Below, piece after piece: positions 34,595 through 44,478 of a stretch of DNA of 64,000 nucleotides. The stretch is from NCBI RefSeq assembly GCF_025753855.1, contig NZ_JAOWPT010000020.1:1-64000 (forward strand). The letters are read 5' to 3'. The translations under genes were made by a program, and so were the position numbers. The notes below the pieces were generated by a model. The model was given only the letters and a program-made list of their open reading frames with translations, was not told the origin of the DNA and made no database searches. Positions within the stretch are counted from its first letter, which is position 1. Each line of letters starts with the position of its first letter. Source of the DNA: Mesorhizobium sp. ZC-5. Lineage in GTDB: Bacteria; Pseudomonadota; Alphaproteobacteria; Rhizobiales; Rhizobiaceae.

Positions 34595-36387
34595 CACGGC
34601 TCCAACTCGCGGGCAAGCGCGGCCGGCACATCGATTTCCATGTCGAGCAACATCTGGGCCATGCCCTTGCCAAGCGGGTCGAGCCGCATCGATGCGGGGC
34701 CGCCACCGTTGAGCGCTTCGTGAAGGAGGAAATTCATGGCGCCGATGCCGGGCAGCAGGAAGCGCTCGACCTTGCCCTCGACCAGATGCGCGAAATAGTC
34801 TTTCACGCGTTCTGGCGTCAGGCGCTCAAGCAGGACCGGCAGAAAATCGGGCCGGCGCGCAATGACGCCGATGTTGGAGACGTTGCCCTTGTCGCCACTG
34901 CGGGCGGAGGCAAGTTTTATCAGCGGCATGGCTACGACATCGCTCGGACTTGCCGGCGGCAACGCCGGCTCCGGCGCAGCCGTTTCCGGCACATAGCCGC
35001 CGTCGACCGGCATCGCGACGGGCAAACTCCTGCCGCCAACCGTCAGGGTGACCGGCACTTTGTGCTTGGGCAGCGTGAACGCCACCTGCTTGATGAGCGG
35101 CGATGCCTGCGGGCGGGCACCCGCCGGTCCAGTGGTGCCGGGCGACCAGGAGGTGCCCGCAGGCGCGATCTCGCGGGCGAAAATCTCCAGCGCCTTGCGG
35201 TCGGGATGATTGACGGTGACGCGCAGCATGACCTCGCGGCTTTGTGCACCACGCGCATGCGGGCCGTAGAGCGTTTCCGCACCGATCACTTCGATATTGG
35301 TCGCGGTGTAGTCAACGATGTTCAGCGTGCGGAAGATGGTGCGGGTGCGCGCCAGAATAGCCTCGCCGGTGCGGCGCGCCTTGGCAACCGCATCGATGCC
35401 GACGATGACCAACGTGCCGGAGGAACGGTAGCCGTCGGCATAGGTGGCGGAAACCTTGTAGGTGTCGGTCGAAGGCAGGCCCTTGGCGCCGCTGACCATG
35501 ACGCGGTCCCCCGCCTCGCGTTCGATGCGGACATGGCGAAAATCACACACCACGTCGGGCAGTATGTAGGCCGCCGGATCGCCGATCTCGTAAAGCAACT
35601 GTTCGGCGACCGCAGCCGGGTCAATCAATCCACCCGTGCCCGGGGGCTTGGTGACGGCGAAGCGGCCGTCGGGAAAACATTCGACAATAGGATAGCCGAT
35701 ATTCGCCCAGTCCTCGACGCGCTGCCAGTCGGTGAACAGTCCGCCGGTGGCCTGGCAGCCGCATTCGATGATGTGCCCGGCAAGGCTGCCGGCGGCGAGC
35801 AGGTCGTAGTCGTTGGCCTGCCAGCCGAATTCATGGATCAGCGGCCCGAGCGTTACCGCGCTGTCGACGCAGCGGCCAGTGATGACGATGTCGGCCCCCT
35901 CCCCCAGCGCCCTGGCAACCGGCAGCGCGCCGAGATAGGCGTTGGCGCTGAGCACCTTCTCCGGCAGCGGTGCGCCGGAGAACATGTCGCACTGGCCGGC
36001 GGCGCGCAATTCCGGCAGCAAAGAAGTGACATCGTCCCCCTCCACGACGGCGATCCTGATATCGACCTCCAATTCCCGCGCCAGCGTTTCGAGGGCGGCC
36101 GCGCAGCCCTGCGGATTGATGCCGCCGGCATTGCTGACCACCTTGATGCCCTTGGCAGCGATATCGCGCAGCGTCGCCCGCATCGCGATGTCGACGAAGT
36201 CGGTAGCATAGCCAAGCTCTGGATTCTTGGCACGCATGGCGGCGAGGATCGCCATCGTCGTCTCGGCAAGATAGTCGAAAACCAGGTAGTCGATATCGCC
36301 CTTGCCGACGAGTTGCGGTGCGGCGACCGAGCTGTCGCCCCAGAAACCCGAGGCGCCGCCTATGCGGATTTTGGGCTTCCGCGTCAT
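34594..36387 (-). CDS. AtuA-family protein (DUF1446), acyclic terpene/branched acyl-CoA utilisation
   Basis: 597 residues from ATG 36387. The N-terminal DUF1446 part (KIRIGGASGFWGDS, GGINPQGCAAALE, DVVITGRCVDSAVTLGP-type ADIVITGRCVDSAV) spans about 450 residues. It is followed by the AtuA-like ferredoxin-fold domain (PLIKLASARSGDKGNVSNIGVIAR). Proteins of this architecture are encoded with geranyl-CoA or methylcrotonyl-CoA carboxylases in citronellol/leucine-type pathways, but their chemistry is not established. It starts 5 bp after the hydratase stop and shares a base with the GST start. Confidence 0.92.
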   Translation of the reverse strand: MTRKPKIRIGGASGFWGDSSVAAPQLVGKGDIDYLVFDYLAETTMAILAAMRAKNPELGYATDFVDIAMRATLRDIAAKGIKVVSNAGGINPQGCAAALETLARELEVDIRIAVVEGDDVTSLLPELRAAGQCDMFSGAPLPEKVLSANAYLGALPVARALGEGADIVITGRCVDSAVTLGPLIHEFGWQANDYDLLAAGSLAGHIIECGCQATGGLFTDWQRVEDWANIGYPIVECFPDGRFAVTKPPGTGGLIDPAAVAEQLLYEIGDPAAYILPDVVCDFRHVRIEREAGDRVMVSGAKGLPSTDTYKVSATYADGYRSSGTLVIVGIDAVAKARRTGEAILARTRTIFRTLNIVDYTATNIEVIGAETLYGPHARGAQSREVMLRVTVNHPDRKALEIFAREIAPAGTSWSPGTTGPAGARPQASPLIKQVAFTLPKHKVPVTLTVGGRSLPVAMPVDGGYVPETAAPEPALPPASPSDVVAMPLIKLASARSGDKGNVSNIGVIARRPDFLPVLLERLTPERVKDYFAHLVEGKVERFLLPGIGAMNFLLHEALNGGGPASMRLDPLGKGMAQMLLDMEIDVPAALARELEP

Positions 36388-36392
36388 CCGTC

Positions 36393-37166
36393 TCAGCGCC
36401 CGGTCCACACCGGCTTGCGCTTCTCATTGAAGGCGGCAAGGCCTTCCTTCGCGTCCTCGGTCCCGGCGAGCAGCGCAAGCTGGCCCTCGGTGAAGGCGAC
36501 GCCTTGTTCGAACGACATCGAGGCCAGAGCGCGCAACGCATACTTGCCGCGGCGGATCGCGGTCGGCGATTTACCGGTCACGCGATCTACCAGCCAGTCG
36601 GTTGTTTCATCGAGCTTATCGGCGGAAACAACGTAGTTGAGCAGGCCGGCAGCCAAGGCGACATCGGCACTGAAAGGTTCCCCGGTCAGGCACCATTCAC
36701 GCAAGATGCGCGGGTGTACGAGGTTCTGCAGCACCGCCAGCACCTGCATCGGAAACACCCCGACCTTGACCTCGGGCAGGCCGAATTGCGCGGTGTCGCT
36801 CGCCACCGCCATGTCAGCCATGGCGAGCAATCCCATGCCGCCGGCCATGCAGGCACCGTTGACGCGGGCTATCACCGGCAGGTCGGCATTCCATCCTTGC
36901 CGCAGCATATCGGCGTAAGGCGTCGTAGGACTGGCGTGATCGAAGACAAAACCCTTTCCGGGCTGAAGGTCGCCGCCGGCACAGAATGCCTGGTCGCCCG
37001 CGCCGGTGATGATAATGGCGCGCGCCTCCGGATCGGCATGAGCCAACCGGTAGCCTTCGGCAATGCCGTCAACAACGCTTCGATCGATGGCGTTGCGCTT
37101 GTCCGGGCGGTTCAGCGTGATCCAGAAGGCAGCGCCGCGCTTGTCGTGCAGGACCGGGTTGCTCAT
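36393..37166 (-). CDS. enoyl-CoA hydratase/isomerase family protein
   Basis: 257 residues, typical crotonase length. The oxyanion-hole segments ITGAGDQAFCAGGDL and RVNGACMAGGMGLLAMADMAVAS are present, with GLPEVKVGVFPMQV completing the CoA-binding region. In Atu/Liu clusters the equivalent enzyme (AtuE or LiuC) hydrates the glutaconyl-CoA product of the carboxylase. Overlaps the biotin-carboxylase stop by four bases. Confidence 0.93.
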   Translation of the reverse strand: MSNPVLHDKRGAAFWITLNRPDKRNAIDRSVVDGIAEGYRLAHADPEARAIIITGAGDQAFCAGGDLQPGKGFVFDHASPTTPYADMLRQGWNADLPVIARVNGACMAGGMGLLAMADMAVASDTAQFGLPEVKVGVFPMQVLAVLQNLVHPRILREWCLTGEPFSADVALAAGLLNYVVSADKLDETTDWLVDRVTGKSPTAIRRGKYALRALASMSFEQGVAFTEGQLALLAGTEDAKEGLAAFNEKRKPVWTGR

Positions 37167-39139
37167 GGCTCCACCTTCTCGATTTCGGCAAGCAGTCGTC
37201 CGGCGGAAACCTGATCGCCAGGCGATGCCGGCAGCGATTTTACCCGTCCGCCGATCGGCGCGGTGTGGACATGCTCCATCTTCATGGCTTCCAGGGTGAT
37301 CACCGGCTGGCCGGCCTGCACCAGATCGCCCAGCGACGCTTGCAAGCCGACGATGCGGCCGTTCATCGAGGCCCTGATGATGCCGTCCGACGCGCCCCCG
37401 CCATAAACCGCGATTGCCGTGAAAGTCCTGTCGGCGACATGGAAAACAGCTCCGTGGCAGCCAATCAGCAGCAGATTCCCGTCGCGAAAATAGGAGGCGC
37501 GGCCGATCACGCTGTCGATTTCGAAGGTGATGGCATCACCGCCGAGATCGAGCACGCGGACCGAACGAGCCGCGCCGCCGATTGCCACCTCGAAACCTTC
37601 ATCGCCCCGGTAAACGACTGCCGCATCGATCAACCGGCCATCGAGGTCGAAGCGGAACGGGATCGGCAGGCGATGGGCAAGGCTGGAGACCCCCGCCCTC
37701 GCATCGCCGGAAGTGCGATAGAGCAGCACGCCGGCAAGGCTGGCGATGCGTTCGACATCGTCATCGCCTGCCTTCAGCAGCGCATCGCCGTGATTGCCCA
37801 CAAAGGTTGTCGTCGCCTCACCGTCGACAAAAACCTCGTGCGTCAGGCAGCCGATGAGAAAATTCTGGTTGGTGCGCGGTCCGAGCGCCACCAGATCGTT
37901 CAGCCCGGAAACCAGCTTGCGGCGGGCCTCCTCGCGGGTACCGCCGAAGCTCACCAGCTTGGCGATCATGGAATCGTAATAGGGAGAAATCCCGGTTCCG
38001 GATTGCAGCGCATTCTCGACGCGCAGTCCTTCCGGCGCCCGCCACAGCGCCATGCGGCCACTCTGCGGCATGAACCCCTGCGTCGCGTCTTCGGCGCAGA
38101 GCCGTGCTTCGATGGCATGTCCGCGAAAAACCACATCGGCCTGCGCCAGTGGCAGTTCTTCACCGGCGGCGGCCCGCAATTGCAGTTCGACAAGATCGAG
38201 ACCGGTGATTGCCTCCGTCACCGGGTGCTCGACCTGCAGCCGCGTGTTCATCTCCATGAAGTAGAAATTTCCGTCGCGGTCGAGCAGAAATTCCAGCGTT
38301 CCGGCGCCCTCGTAATCGATCGCCCTGGCGGCCGCGACCGCGGTTGCGCCCATCTCGTCGCGCAGTTGCGCCGACACCGCCGGCGACGGCGCTTCCTCGA
38401 TGATCTTCTGGTGGCGGCGCTGGATCGAGCAATCGCGTTCGCCAAGGTGGATGACGTTGCCGTAGCGGTCGCCGAAAACCTGGATCTCGATATGGCGCGG
38501 ATCGATAACCGCTTTTTCCAGGATGACGTCCGCGCTGCCGAAAGCGCCCAGCGCCTCCGATTGCGCGCCTGCGAGAGCCGCATCGAACTGGCCGGCGCTT
38601 TCCACCAGCCGCATGCCCCGCCCGCCCCCGCCTGCGGCAGCCTTGATCATCACGGGAAAGCCGATTTTTTTCGCCTCGGCCTTCAATATCCCCGGAGACT
38701 GGTCGTCGCCTTGGTAGCCGGGGATGCAGGGCACGCCTGCCTCGATCATCAGCCGCTTTGCACCAGCCTTGTTGCCCATCGCCGCGATGGCCTCCGGCGA
38801 CGGACCTATGAAGATCAGGCCGGCGTCGCGGCAGGCAGCGGCAAATGCCGCGTTCTCGGCAAGGAAACCGTAGCCGGGGTGGACCGCGTCGGCGCTGCTG
38901 GCTTTTGCCGCCGCGATGATGTTTTCGATGTTGAGGTAGGATTGCGCCGGCGGCGCGCCTCCGATGGCGAGAGCCTCGTCTGCGGCCTGCACATGCAAGG
39001 CTTCGCGATCGGCCTCGGAAAACACCGCTACCGTGCGAAACCCCATCGCACCCGCGGTGCGCATGATGCGCAGCGCGATCTCACCGCGGTTGGCGACCAG
39101 GATCTTCCGGAACGGCGTCAGCTTCAATTTCGCCGTCAT
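37163..39139 (-). CDS. biotin-dependent acyl-CoA carboxylase, alpha subunit
   Basis: 658 residues. The biotin-carboxylase half begins FRKILVANRGEIALRI and includes GYGFLAENAAFA, the ATP-grasp loop KAAAGGGGRGMR and EMNTRLQVEHPVTE. The C-terminal carrier domain ends with EAMKMEHVHTAP, whose Lys receives biotin. It carboxylates biotin with ATP and bicarbonate. With the beta subunit it forms a methylcrotonyl- or geranyl-CoA-type carboxylase; which acyl-CoA is not decided by the alpha subunit. The ATG overlaps the beta-subunit stop by four bases. Confidence 0.95.
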   Translation of the reverse strand: MTAKLKLTPFRKILVANRGEIALRIMRTAGAMGFRTVAVFSEADREALHVQAADEALAIGGAPPAQSYLNIENIIAAAKASSADAVHPGYGFLAENAAFAAACRDAGLIFIGPSPEAIAAMGNKAGAKRLMIEAGVPCIPGYQGDDQSPGILKAEAKKIGFPVMIKAAAGGGGRGMRLVESAGQFDAALAGAQSEALGAFGSADVILEKAVIDPRHIEIQVFGDRYGNVIHLGERDCSIQRRHQKIIEEAPSPAVSAQLRDEMGATAVAAARAIDYEGAGTLEFLLDRDGNFYFMEMNTRLQVEHPVTEAITGLDLVELQLRAAAGEELPLAQADVVFRGHAIEARLCAEDATQGFMPQSGRMALWRAPEGLRVENALQSGTGISPYYDSMIAKLVSFGGTREEARRKLVSGLNDLVALGPRTNQNFLIGCLTHEVFVDGEATTTFVGNHGDALLKAGDDDVERIASLAGVLLYRTSGDARAGVSSLAHRLPIPFRFDLDGRLIDAAVVYRGDEGFEVAIGGAARSVRVLDLGGDAITFEIDSVIGRASYFRDGNLLLIGCHGAVFHVADRTFTAIAVYGGGASDGIIRASMNGRIVGLQASLGDLVQAGQPVITLEAMKMEHVHTAPIGGRVKSLPASPGDQVSAGRLLAEIEKVEP

Positions 39140-40758
39140 GGCCGCGCCACTGAAAACTGTATTTTCTGCGGCTCACGCCGATTGGCTTCCAAACAAACCG
39201 ACAGCGCAAAGGCGAGCACGGCGCGTGTGTCGCGCGGGTCGATGACGCCGTCGTCCAGCACATGCGCGCTGGTGGTGAAGACATCCATCTGGCTGTCGAA
39301 GTTCTGCACGATGCGCTGGCTGAGTTTCGCCAGTTGCGCCTGGTCGACGTCGCCGCCTTTGCGCTTCATCGCCGCCTCGGTGACATTGACCATAGTCTGT
39401 GCGGCCTGCTCGCCGCCCATCACCGCCGTTTTGGCGTTCGGCCAGGAGAAGCAGAAGCGCGGATGAAAGCCGCGGCCACACATGCCGTAGTTACCGGCGC
39501 CGAATGAGGCGCCGCAATAAAGCGTGAGTTGCGGCACCGTGGCGTTGGTCACCGCCTGGATCATCTTGGAGCCGTGCTTGATCATGCCGGCTTCTTCGTA
39601 GTCGCGACCGACCATGAAGCCGGTGGTGTTGTTCAAATAGAGGATCGGCGTCCGCGCCTGGCAGCAGGCCTGGATGAAATGCGTCGCCTTGTTGGCGCCG
39701 GCCACGTCGATCGGGCCATTGTTGGTGATGATGCCGACTGCGATCCCTTCAATGCGGGCGTTACCGCATACCGTGGCTCCGCCATAACGTTCGCCGAACT
39801 CGAGGAACTCGGAGCCGTCGACGATGCGGGCGATCACCTCCTTCATATCGACCGGACGCTTATGATCCATCGGCATGATGCCGAGCAATTCCTCGGCGTC
39901 GTAAAGCGGCGGCTTCGCATTGCACACCGGCTCCGGCGGGCGGGAGCGGTGCCAGTCTATGCCGGCGACGATGTCGCGGGCGATGCGGATCGCGTCGCGG
40001 TCGTCATCGGCGAGGTAATCGCCAAGCCCGGAAATCGACGTGTGCATTTCGGCGCCGCCGAGTTCCTCCTCGGTGGCGATCTCGCCGGTGGCGGCTTTCA
40101 GCAGCGGCGGCCCGGCGAGGAAAGCGCGCGAACGGCCACGCACCATGACGATATAGTCGGAAAGGCCGGTCTGGTAGGCGCCGCCGGCCGTGGACGAACC
40201 ATGCGTCACCGTTATCACCGGCAGGCCGGCGGCGGAAAGCCGCGCCAGATTGCGGAAGATCTGGCCGCCGCGAATGAAATCCTCGACCCGGTAGGTCATC
40301 AGGTTGGCGCCGGCGCTCTCGACAAGTTGCAGGTAGGGCAGCTTGTTTTCCAGCGCCAGTTCCTGCACCCGCAACTGCTTGTCGAGACCCTTGGGCTGCA
40401 AGGCACCGGCGTCGATGCCGGAATCCGACGCCGTCACCATGACGCGGGTGCCGGAAACGATGCCGATGCCGGCGATCACCCCTCCGCCGGGTACGCTTTT
40501 TTCCGGATCCGGATTGTCCATCAGATAGCCGGTCAGCGTCGACAGTTCGAGAAACGGCGTGCCGGGATCGAGCAGCAGCGCCAACCGCTCGCGCGGCAGC
40601 AGTTGCTGGCGTTTTTCGAAGCGCTCCCTGGCGGCTGCGGAAGCGCGACGGGTGCGCTCTTCAAGCTCGCGGACACGTTGCAACAGTTCCAGCATGCCAG
40701 CGCGGTTGGCCTGGAAGTCCTGACTGCCGGTCGAGATGCTGGTTTCGATCTGTGGCAT
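39136..40758 (-). CDS. acyl-CoA carboxylase beta subunit (carboxyltransferase, AtuC/LiuB-like)
   Basis: 540 residues. Carboxyltransferase N- and C-domains are visible: LLPRERLALLLDPGTPFLELS, VHGSSTAGGAYQ-like THGSSTAGGAYQTGLSDY, GGAEMHTSISGLGDYLADDDRDAI, then TGFMVGRDYEEAGMIKHGSKMIQAV and GASFGAGNYGMCGRGF. These GSSTAGG and GAGNYGM loops build the oxyanion holes for acyl-CoA and biotin. The overall sequence is closest in feel to methylcrotonyl-/geranyl-CoA carboxylases rather than propionyl-CoA carboxylase. First gene of the five-gene operon. Confidence 0.93.
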   Translation of the reverse strand: MPQIETSISTGSQDFQANRAGMLELLQRVRELEERTRRASAAARERFEKRQQLLPRERLALLLDPGTPFLELSTLTGYLMDNPDPEKSVPGGGVIAGIGIVSGTRVMVTASDSGIDAGALQPKGLDKQLRVQELALENKLPYLQLVESAGANLMTYRVEDFIRGGQIFRNLARLSAAGLPVITVTHGSSTAGGAYQTGLSDYIVMVRGRSRAFLAGPPLLKAATGEIATEEELGGAEMHTSISGLGDYLADDDRDAIRIARDIVAGIDWHRSRPPEPVCNAKPPLYDAEELLGIMPMDHKRPVDMKEVIARIVDGSEFLEFGERYGGATVCGNARIEGIAVGIITNNGPIDVAGANKATHFIQACCQARTPILYLNNTTGFMVGRDYEEAGMIKHGSKMIQAVTNATVPQLTLYCGASFGAGNYGMCGRGFHPRFCFSWPNAKTAVMGGEQAAQTMVNVTEAAMKRKGGDVDQAQLAKLSQRIVQNFDSQMDVFTTSAHVLDDGVIDPRDTRAVLAFALSVCLEANRREPQKIQFSVARP

Positions 40759-40981
40759 CCGCTCTCACGTCAGCTTCGCGAATCCACGAACCTTTGCCGT
40801 GTCGCAGGCCGGATGCTAGCGGCCACGCTTGAGCACCGCCAGAGCCTTTTTCGAGCTTGGGTAAATTGCGATCCGCAGGATTTCCGGACAGGAAAGGCCG
40901 GCGTCCGGGAGGAAACAGGATGCCGGCCCAGGACCGTCTGCCAGTCCGAACGAACATACAGACGTTCCGTTCGCAGGTGAG

Positions 40982-41437
40982 CTACGCGGCGTTGAACGCT
41001 GCTTGGACCTGTTCCTTCCTGGGCAGGCTCCCATCGGGCGTAAGCTTGTCGACGAGACCGGGCAGCGCGGCGGAGAGCTGTTTCAACAATTCCTCCTCAC
41101 TGATGCCCGCCTTGGCGGCGATATCCTTCAGGGTCTGCGAGCCGATCGCCTTGCCGAGTTCGTCGGGCTGGATAGGTTTGTTCTCGCCGGTGCCGACCCA
41201 GGAATCGGCCTTTTCGGCATGCCCTGCCGTCTTCAGCTTCTCAAGCAGGCCGTCGAGCCCACCGAGAAGGCCGCCATCCTGGGCTTCCGGTTGGGTGCCG
41301 GGTGTTCCCGTCTGCTGGGGATCGGCGTTGGCCTGGCTCTTTCCGCCAAGCCATTTGCTGACCAAAAGGGCTCCCAGCGCGATCATCAGGGGTTTGCCGA
41401 TTTTGCCGCCGGGTACCGCGTCGTCGAAAATTCCCAT
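40982..41437 (-). CDS. YidB family protein (DUF937)
   Basis: 151 residues. It begins MGIFDDAVPGGKIGKPLMIALGALLVSKWLGG, with one short hydrophobic stretch, then a Gly/Gln-rich linker. The C-terminal helical domain (GTGENKPIQPDELGKAIGSQTLKDIAAKAGISEEELLKQLSAALPGLVDKLTPDG in successive parts) is the DUF937/YidB signature. Function unknown in any organism with certainty. It diverges from the GlsB-like gene. Confidence 0.88.
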   Translation of the reverse strand: MGIFDDAVPGGKIGKPLMIALGALLVSKWLGGKSQANADPQQTGTPGTQPEAQDGGLLGGLDGLLEKLKTAGHAEKADSWVGTGENKPIQPDELGKAIGSQTLKDIAAKAGISEEELLKQLSAALPGLVDKLTPDGSLPRKEQVQAAFNAA

Positions 41438-41586
41438 GTGGGCCTCCTGCTCTTAACAGTGCGGCCCCCCACAGCACATACTTGTCCCTGCAATGCCGAT
41501 TTTCAAGGTCAGGTCGCGGTCTTGAGTTTGCTCCGAGGCTGTGTGAGCATCGTCACAGGCACGGTGGGCGATGAAAGGAAGACTTC

Positions 41587-41844
41587 ATGTCGGTCATCGG
41601 ATGGATTGTGCTTGGCCTGGTTGCCGGTTTTATCGGCAGCAAGATCGTCAACAGCAGCGGGCAAGGCCTGCTGATGGATATCGTGCTCGGCGTCGTCGGC
41701 GCCGTCGTCGGCGGCCTGATCTTCAGTTTCTTCGGCGCCTCCGGTATCACCGGATTCAATATCTGGAGCCTGATCGTCGCCGTTATCGGTTCGATCGTGG
41801 TGCTCTGGCTCTATCATCGCATAACAGGCAGCCGCACGCTGTAG
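41587..41844 (+). CDS. GlsB/YeaQ/YmgE family stress-response membrane protein
   Basis: 85 residues from ATG 41587, preceded by AAAGGAAG. Three hydrophobic glycine-rich helices (IGWIVLGLVAGFIGSKIV, MDIVLGVVGAVVGGLIFSFF, NIWSLIVAVIGSIVVLWLY) match the transglycosylase-associated protein family. These small inner-membrane proteins are often induced by stress or stationary phase; the molecular role is unknown. Confidence 0.93.
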   Translation: MSVIGWIVLGLVAGFIGSKIVNSSGQGLLMDIVLGVVGAVVGGLIFSFFGASGITGFNIWSLIVAVIGSIVVLWLYHRITGSRTL

Positions 41845-41882
41845 CCGGCAGCCAACTATTTGCGCCGGCAGCCGGCCGGCAG

Positions 41883-42941
41883 TCAGGATTTGGTGCGAAC
41901 GCGCTTTACCGGCAGGGCCAGCCGGTTGTCCGGTTCGGGCGTCTGGATGCCGTGTGCCACATTCTTGCGGGCGAGCAGCCTCTCCCAATTGAGCGCGTCG
42001 GCGACGATGCGGTCGAGGTCGTCGTAATTCGGTCTCCAGCCAAGCTCTTGGCGGGCGAGGTCGGAATTGGCGATCACCGCCGGCGCATCACCGGGACGGC
42101 GGCCGGCGATGCGGACATCGAAATCCGCGCCATGCACGCGGTGTACGCTGTCGATCACTTCGAGCACCGAATAGCCGTGGCTGTAGCCGCAATTGGCGGT
42201 CAGGCTGTCGCCACCGGCGCGCAGCCGGGCCAGCGCCAGCCGATGCGCCGCGACAAGATCGCTGACATGGATGTAGTCGCGAATGCAGGTGCCGTCCGGC
42301 GTCGGATAGTCGGTACCGTAGACCTGCATCCACGGCCGCTTGCCGGTCGCGGTTTCGCAGGCGACCTTGATGAGATGGGTGGCACCCGGCGTCGACTGGC
42401 CGGTGCGGCCGCGCGGATCGGCGCCGGAAACGTTGAAATAGCGCAGCGCCGTATAGCGCAGGCCATGTGCGGCGGCAGTGTCGCGCAACATCCATTCCGT
42501 CATCAGCTTGGACACGCCGTAGGGCGATTCCGGCTTCAGCGGAGCGTCTTCGCGAACCGGCTCCAGCCCGGCGCCACCATAGACGGCAGCGGTCGAGGAG
42601 AAGATGAAATGCGGCACGTTTTCCCGCACCACCGCTTCGAGCAGCGAGCGGGTCTTCGACGTGTTGTTCTCGTAGTAGCCGAGCGGGTCGGTGACCGATT
42701 CCGGCACCACGATCGAGCCGGCGAAGTGGATGACCGCGTCGACCTTGTGCTTGCGCACGATCGAGGAGACCAGCCCGATGTCGCCGACATCGCCGACGAC
42801 CAGCTTCGCCTCGGGCGCGACCGCCCATTCGAAGCCCGTCGACAGCCGGTCGAGCACGACGACATCCTCGCCGGCATCCAGCAATTCCCATACCATATGG
42901 CTGCCGATATAACCGGCACCACCCGTCACAAGAACGGTCAT
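41883..42941 (-). CDS. galE: UDP-glucose 4-epimerase
   Basis: 352 residues from ATG 42941 with GGAGAG upstream; a TTG six bases earlier is in frame. The NAD-binding motif VTGGAGYIGSHM, the catalytic YGVSKLMTE (Tyr, Lys) and FSSTAAVYG Ser/Thr are present, and RYFNVSGADPRGRTGQ is the sugar-binding segment. It interconverts UDP-glucose and UDP-galactose for polysaccharide synthesis. It converges with the GlsB-like gene. Confidence 0.95.
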   Translation of the reverse strand: MTVLVTGGAGYIGSHMVWELLDAGEDVVVLDRLSTGFEWAVAPEAKLVVGDVGDIGLVSSIVRKHKVDAVIHFAGSIVVPESVTDPLGYYENNTSKTRSLLEAVVRENVPHFIFSSTAAVYGGAGLEPVREDAPLKPESPYGVSKLMTEWMLRDTAAAHGLRYTALRYFNVSGADPRGRTGQSTPGATHLIKVACETATGKRPWMQVYGTDYPTPDGTCIRDYIHVSDLVAAHRLALARLRAGGDSLTANCGYSHGYSVLEVIDSVHRVHGADFDVRIAGRRPGDAPAVIANSDLARQELGWRPNYDDLDRIVADALNWERLLARKNVAHGIQTPEPDNRLALPVKRVRTKS

Positions 42942-43197
42942 GTTCAACGCTCTCCAACGCCCGTTTTCCGGGTCTGTCTGCGGAGAACCTAGCCAAAAAG
43001 CCTTAAAATTCCGTGCGGCGCGGCGGTCGGATTGTCTTCACTGGATTTGAAACAGTCATAGCGATCGGCCCCGTACCGTGAGGAATAATCGTGCGGCATG
43101 ATCGTTCACACTTTGGGCGTGGCATTTTGACCCCATTGGTACAATGGACTGCAAAAAGGGCAGCAATTATGATCCTGCCGTCAACTGGGAAGGCGTC

Positions 43198-44475
43198 ATG
43201 AACTATCAACGGTTCTTCGAAGAAGCGATCGACCAGATACACGCCGAGCGCCGCTACCGTGTGTTTGCCGATCTCGAGCGTATCGCCGGCGAATTTCCGC
43301 GCGCCATCTGGCGTTCGAACGGCCACGCCGAAGAAATCACCGTCTGGTGCTCCAACGACTACCTCGGCATGGGCCAGCATCCCGACGTTATCGCGGCGAT
43401 GCAGAACGCCGCCGGCCGCATGGGCTCGGGCGCCGGCGGAACCCGCAACATCTCCGGCACCAACCACCCGCTGGTCGAGCTCGAGCACGAACTCGCCGAT
43501 CTGCACGGCAAGGAATCCGCCCTCGTCTTCACCTCGGGCTTCGTTTCAAACGAGGCGGCGATCTCGACGATCGCGCGGCTTTTGCCCAACTGCCTGATCA
43601 TTTCCGATGAGCTCAACCACGCCTCGATGATCGAGGGGGTGCGGCGGTCGGGCGCCGAGAAGAAGATTTTCCGCCACAACGACGTGGCGCATCTCGAAAG
43701 CCTGCTGCAGGCCGCAGGCCGCGAACGCGCCAAGCTGGTGGTCTTCGAATCCGTCTATTCGATGGACGGCGATATCGCGCCGATCGAGAAGATAGTCGCC
43801 CTAGCCGAGAAATACAACGCGATGACCTATGTCGACGAAGTCCATGCCGTCGGCATGTACGGGCCACGCGGCGGCGGCATCACCGAGCAGGAAGGCCTCG
43901 CCGACCGCATCGATATCATCGAAGGCACGCTCGCCAAGGCGTTCGGTACGCTCGGCGGCTATATCACCGGCACCCGCACCGTGGTCGACGCGGTGCGCTC
44001 CTACGCGCCGGGGTTCATCTTCACGACGGCGCTGCCGCCGTCCATCGCCGCTGCGGCGACGACGGCCATTCGCCACCTCAAGACATCGCAGGAAGAGCGC
44101 GACGGCCAGCAACGGCAGGCGCAGCGGACCAAGGACGTGCTTTCAGCCGCCGGCCTTCCCGTGATGGCGTCGCCAACCCATATTGTGCCGATTCTGGTCG
44201 GCGATCCCGAACTCTGCAAGATGGCCAGCGACCGGCTGCTCGGCCTGCACGGCATCTACATCCAACCGATCAACTATCCGACGGTGCCGCGCGGCACCGA
44301 ACGCCTGCGCATCACGCCGACGCCGTTCCATTCCGATGCGCTTATAAACGCATTGCAGGATGCGCTGGTCGAGACCTGGGACGCGCTTGGCATTCCCTAC
44401 GGCGAGACAGGCCGGCCAGCGGTGGCGAAATCCGACCGCATCATCCCGCTGCTGGTGCCGAAGTCCGGCGGCTGA
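43198..44475 (+). CDS. hemA: 5-aminolevulinate synthase
   Basis: 425 residues from ATG 43198 with GGGAAGG upstream; the frame is open a further 18 codons without conservation. It condenses glycine with succinyl-CoA to 5-aminolevulinate, the first step of haem synthesis in alphaproteobacteria. Visible motifs are [48 protein letters not shown] and the PLP-binding Lys in [14 protein letters not shown]. It marks the Shemin pathway and an alphaproteobacterial host. The 256-bp upstream gap shows no FNR/FixK-type palindrome that I can recognise. Confidence 0.97.
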   Translation: MNYQRFFEEAIDQIHAERRYRVFADLERIAGEFPRAIWRSNGHAEEITVWCSNDYLGMGQHPDVIAAMQNAAGRMGSGAGGTRNISGTNHPLVELEHELADLHGKESALVFTSGFVSNEAAISTIARLLPNCLIISDELNHASMIEGVRRSGAEKKIFRHNDVAHLESLLQAAGRERAKLVVFESVYSMDGDIAPIEKIVALAEKYNAMTYVDEVHAVGMYGPRGGGITEQEGLADRIDIIEGTLAKAFGTLGGYITGTRTVVDAVRSYAPGFIFTTALPPSIAAAATTAIRHLKTSQEERDGQQRQAQRTKDVLSAAGLPVMASPTHIVPILVGDPELCKMASDRLLGLHGIYIQPINYPTVPRGTERLRITPTPFHSDALINALQDALVETWDALGIPYGETGRPAVAKSDRIIPLLVPKSGG

Positions 44476-44478
44476 GCG

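Noticed and set aside
34720-39466. Long plus-strand frames opposite the AtuA and carboxylase genes
   Set aside because: Antisense shadows in high-GC DNA; the minus-strand genes have complete family signatures and overlapping start/stop codons.
43060-43190. Possible FNR/FixK-type box before hemA
   Set aside because: No TTGAT-N4-ATCAA-like palindrome could be found; only isolated half-sites.
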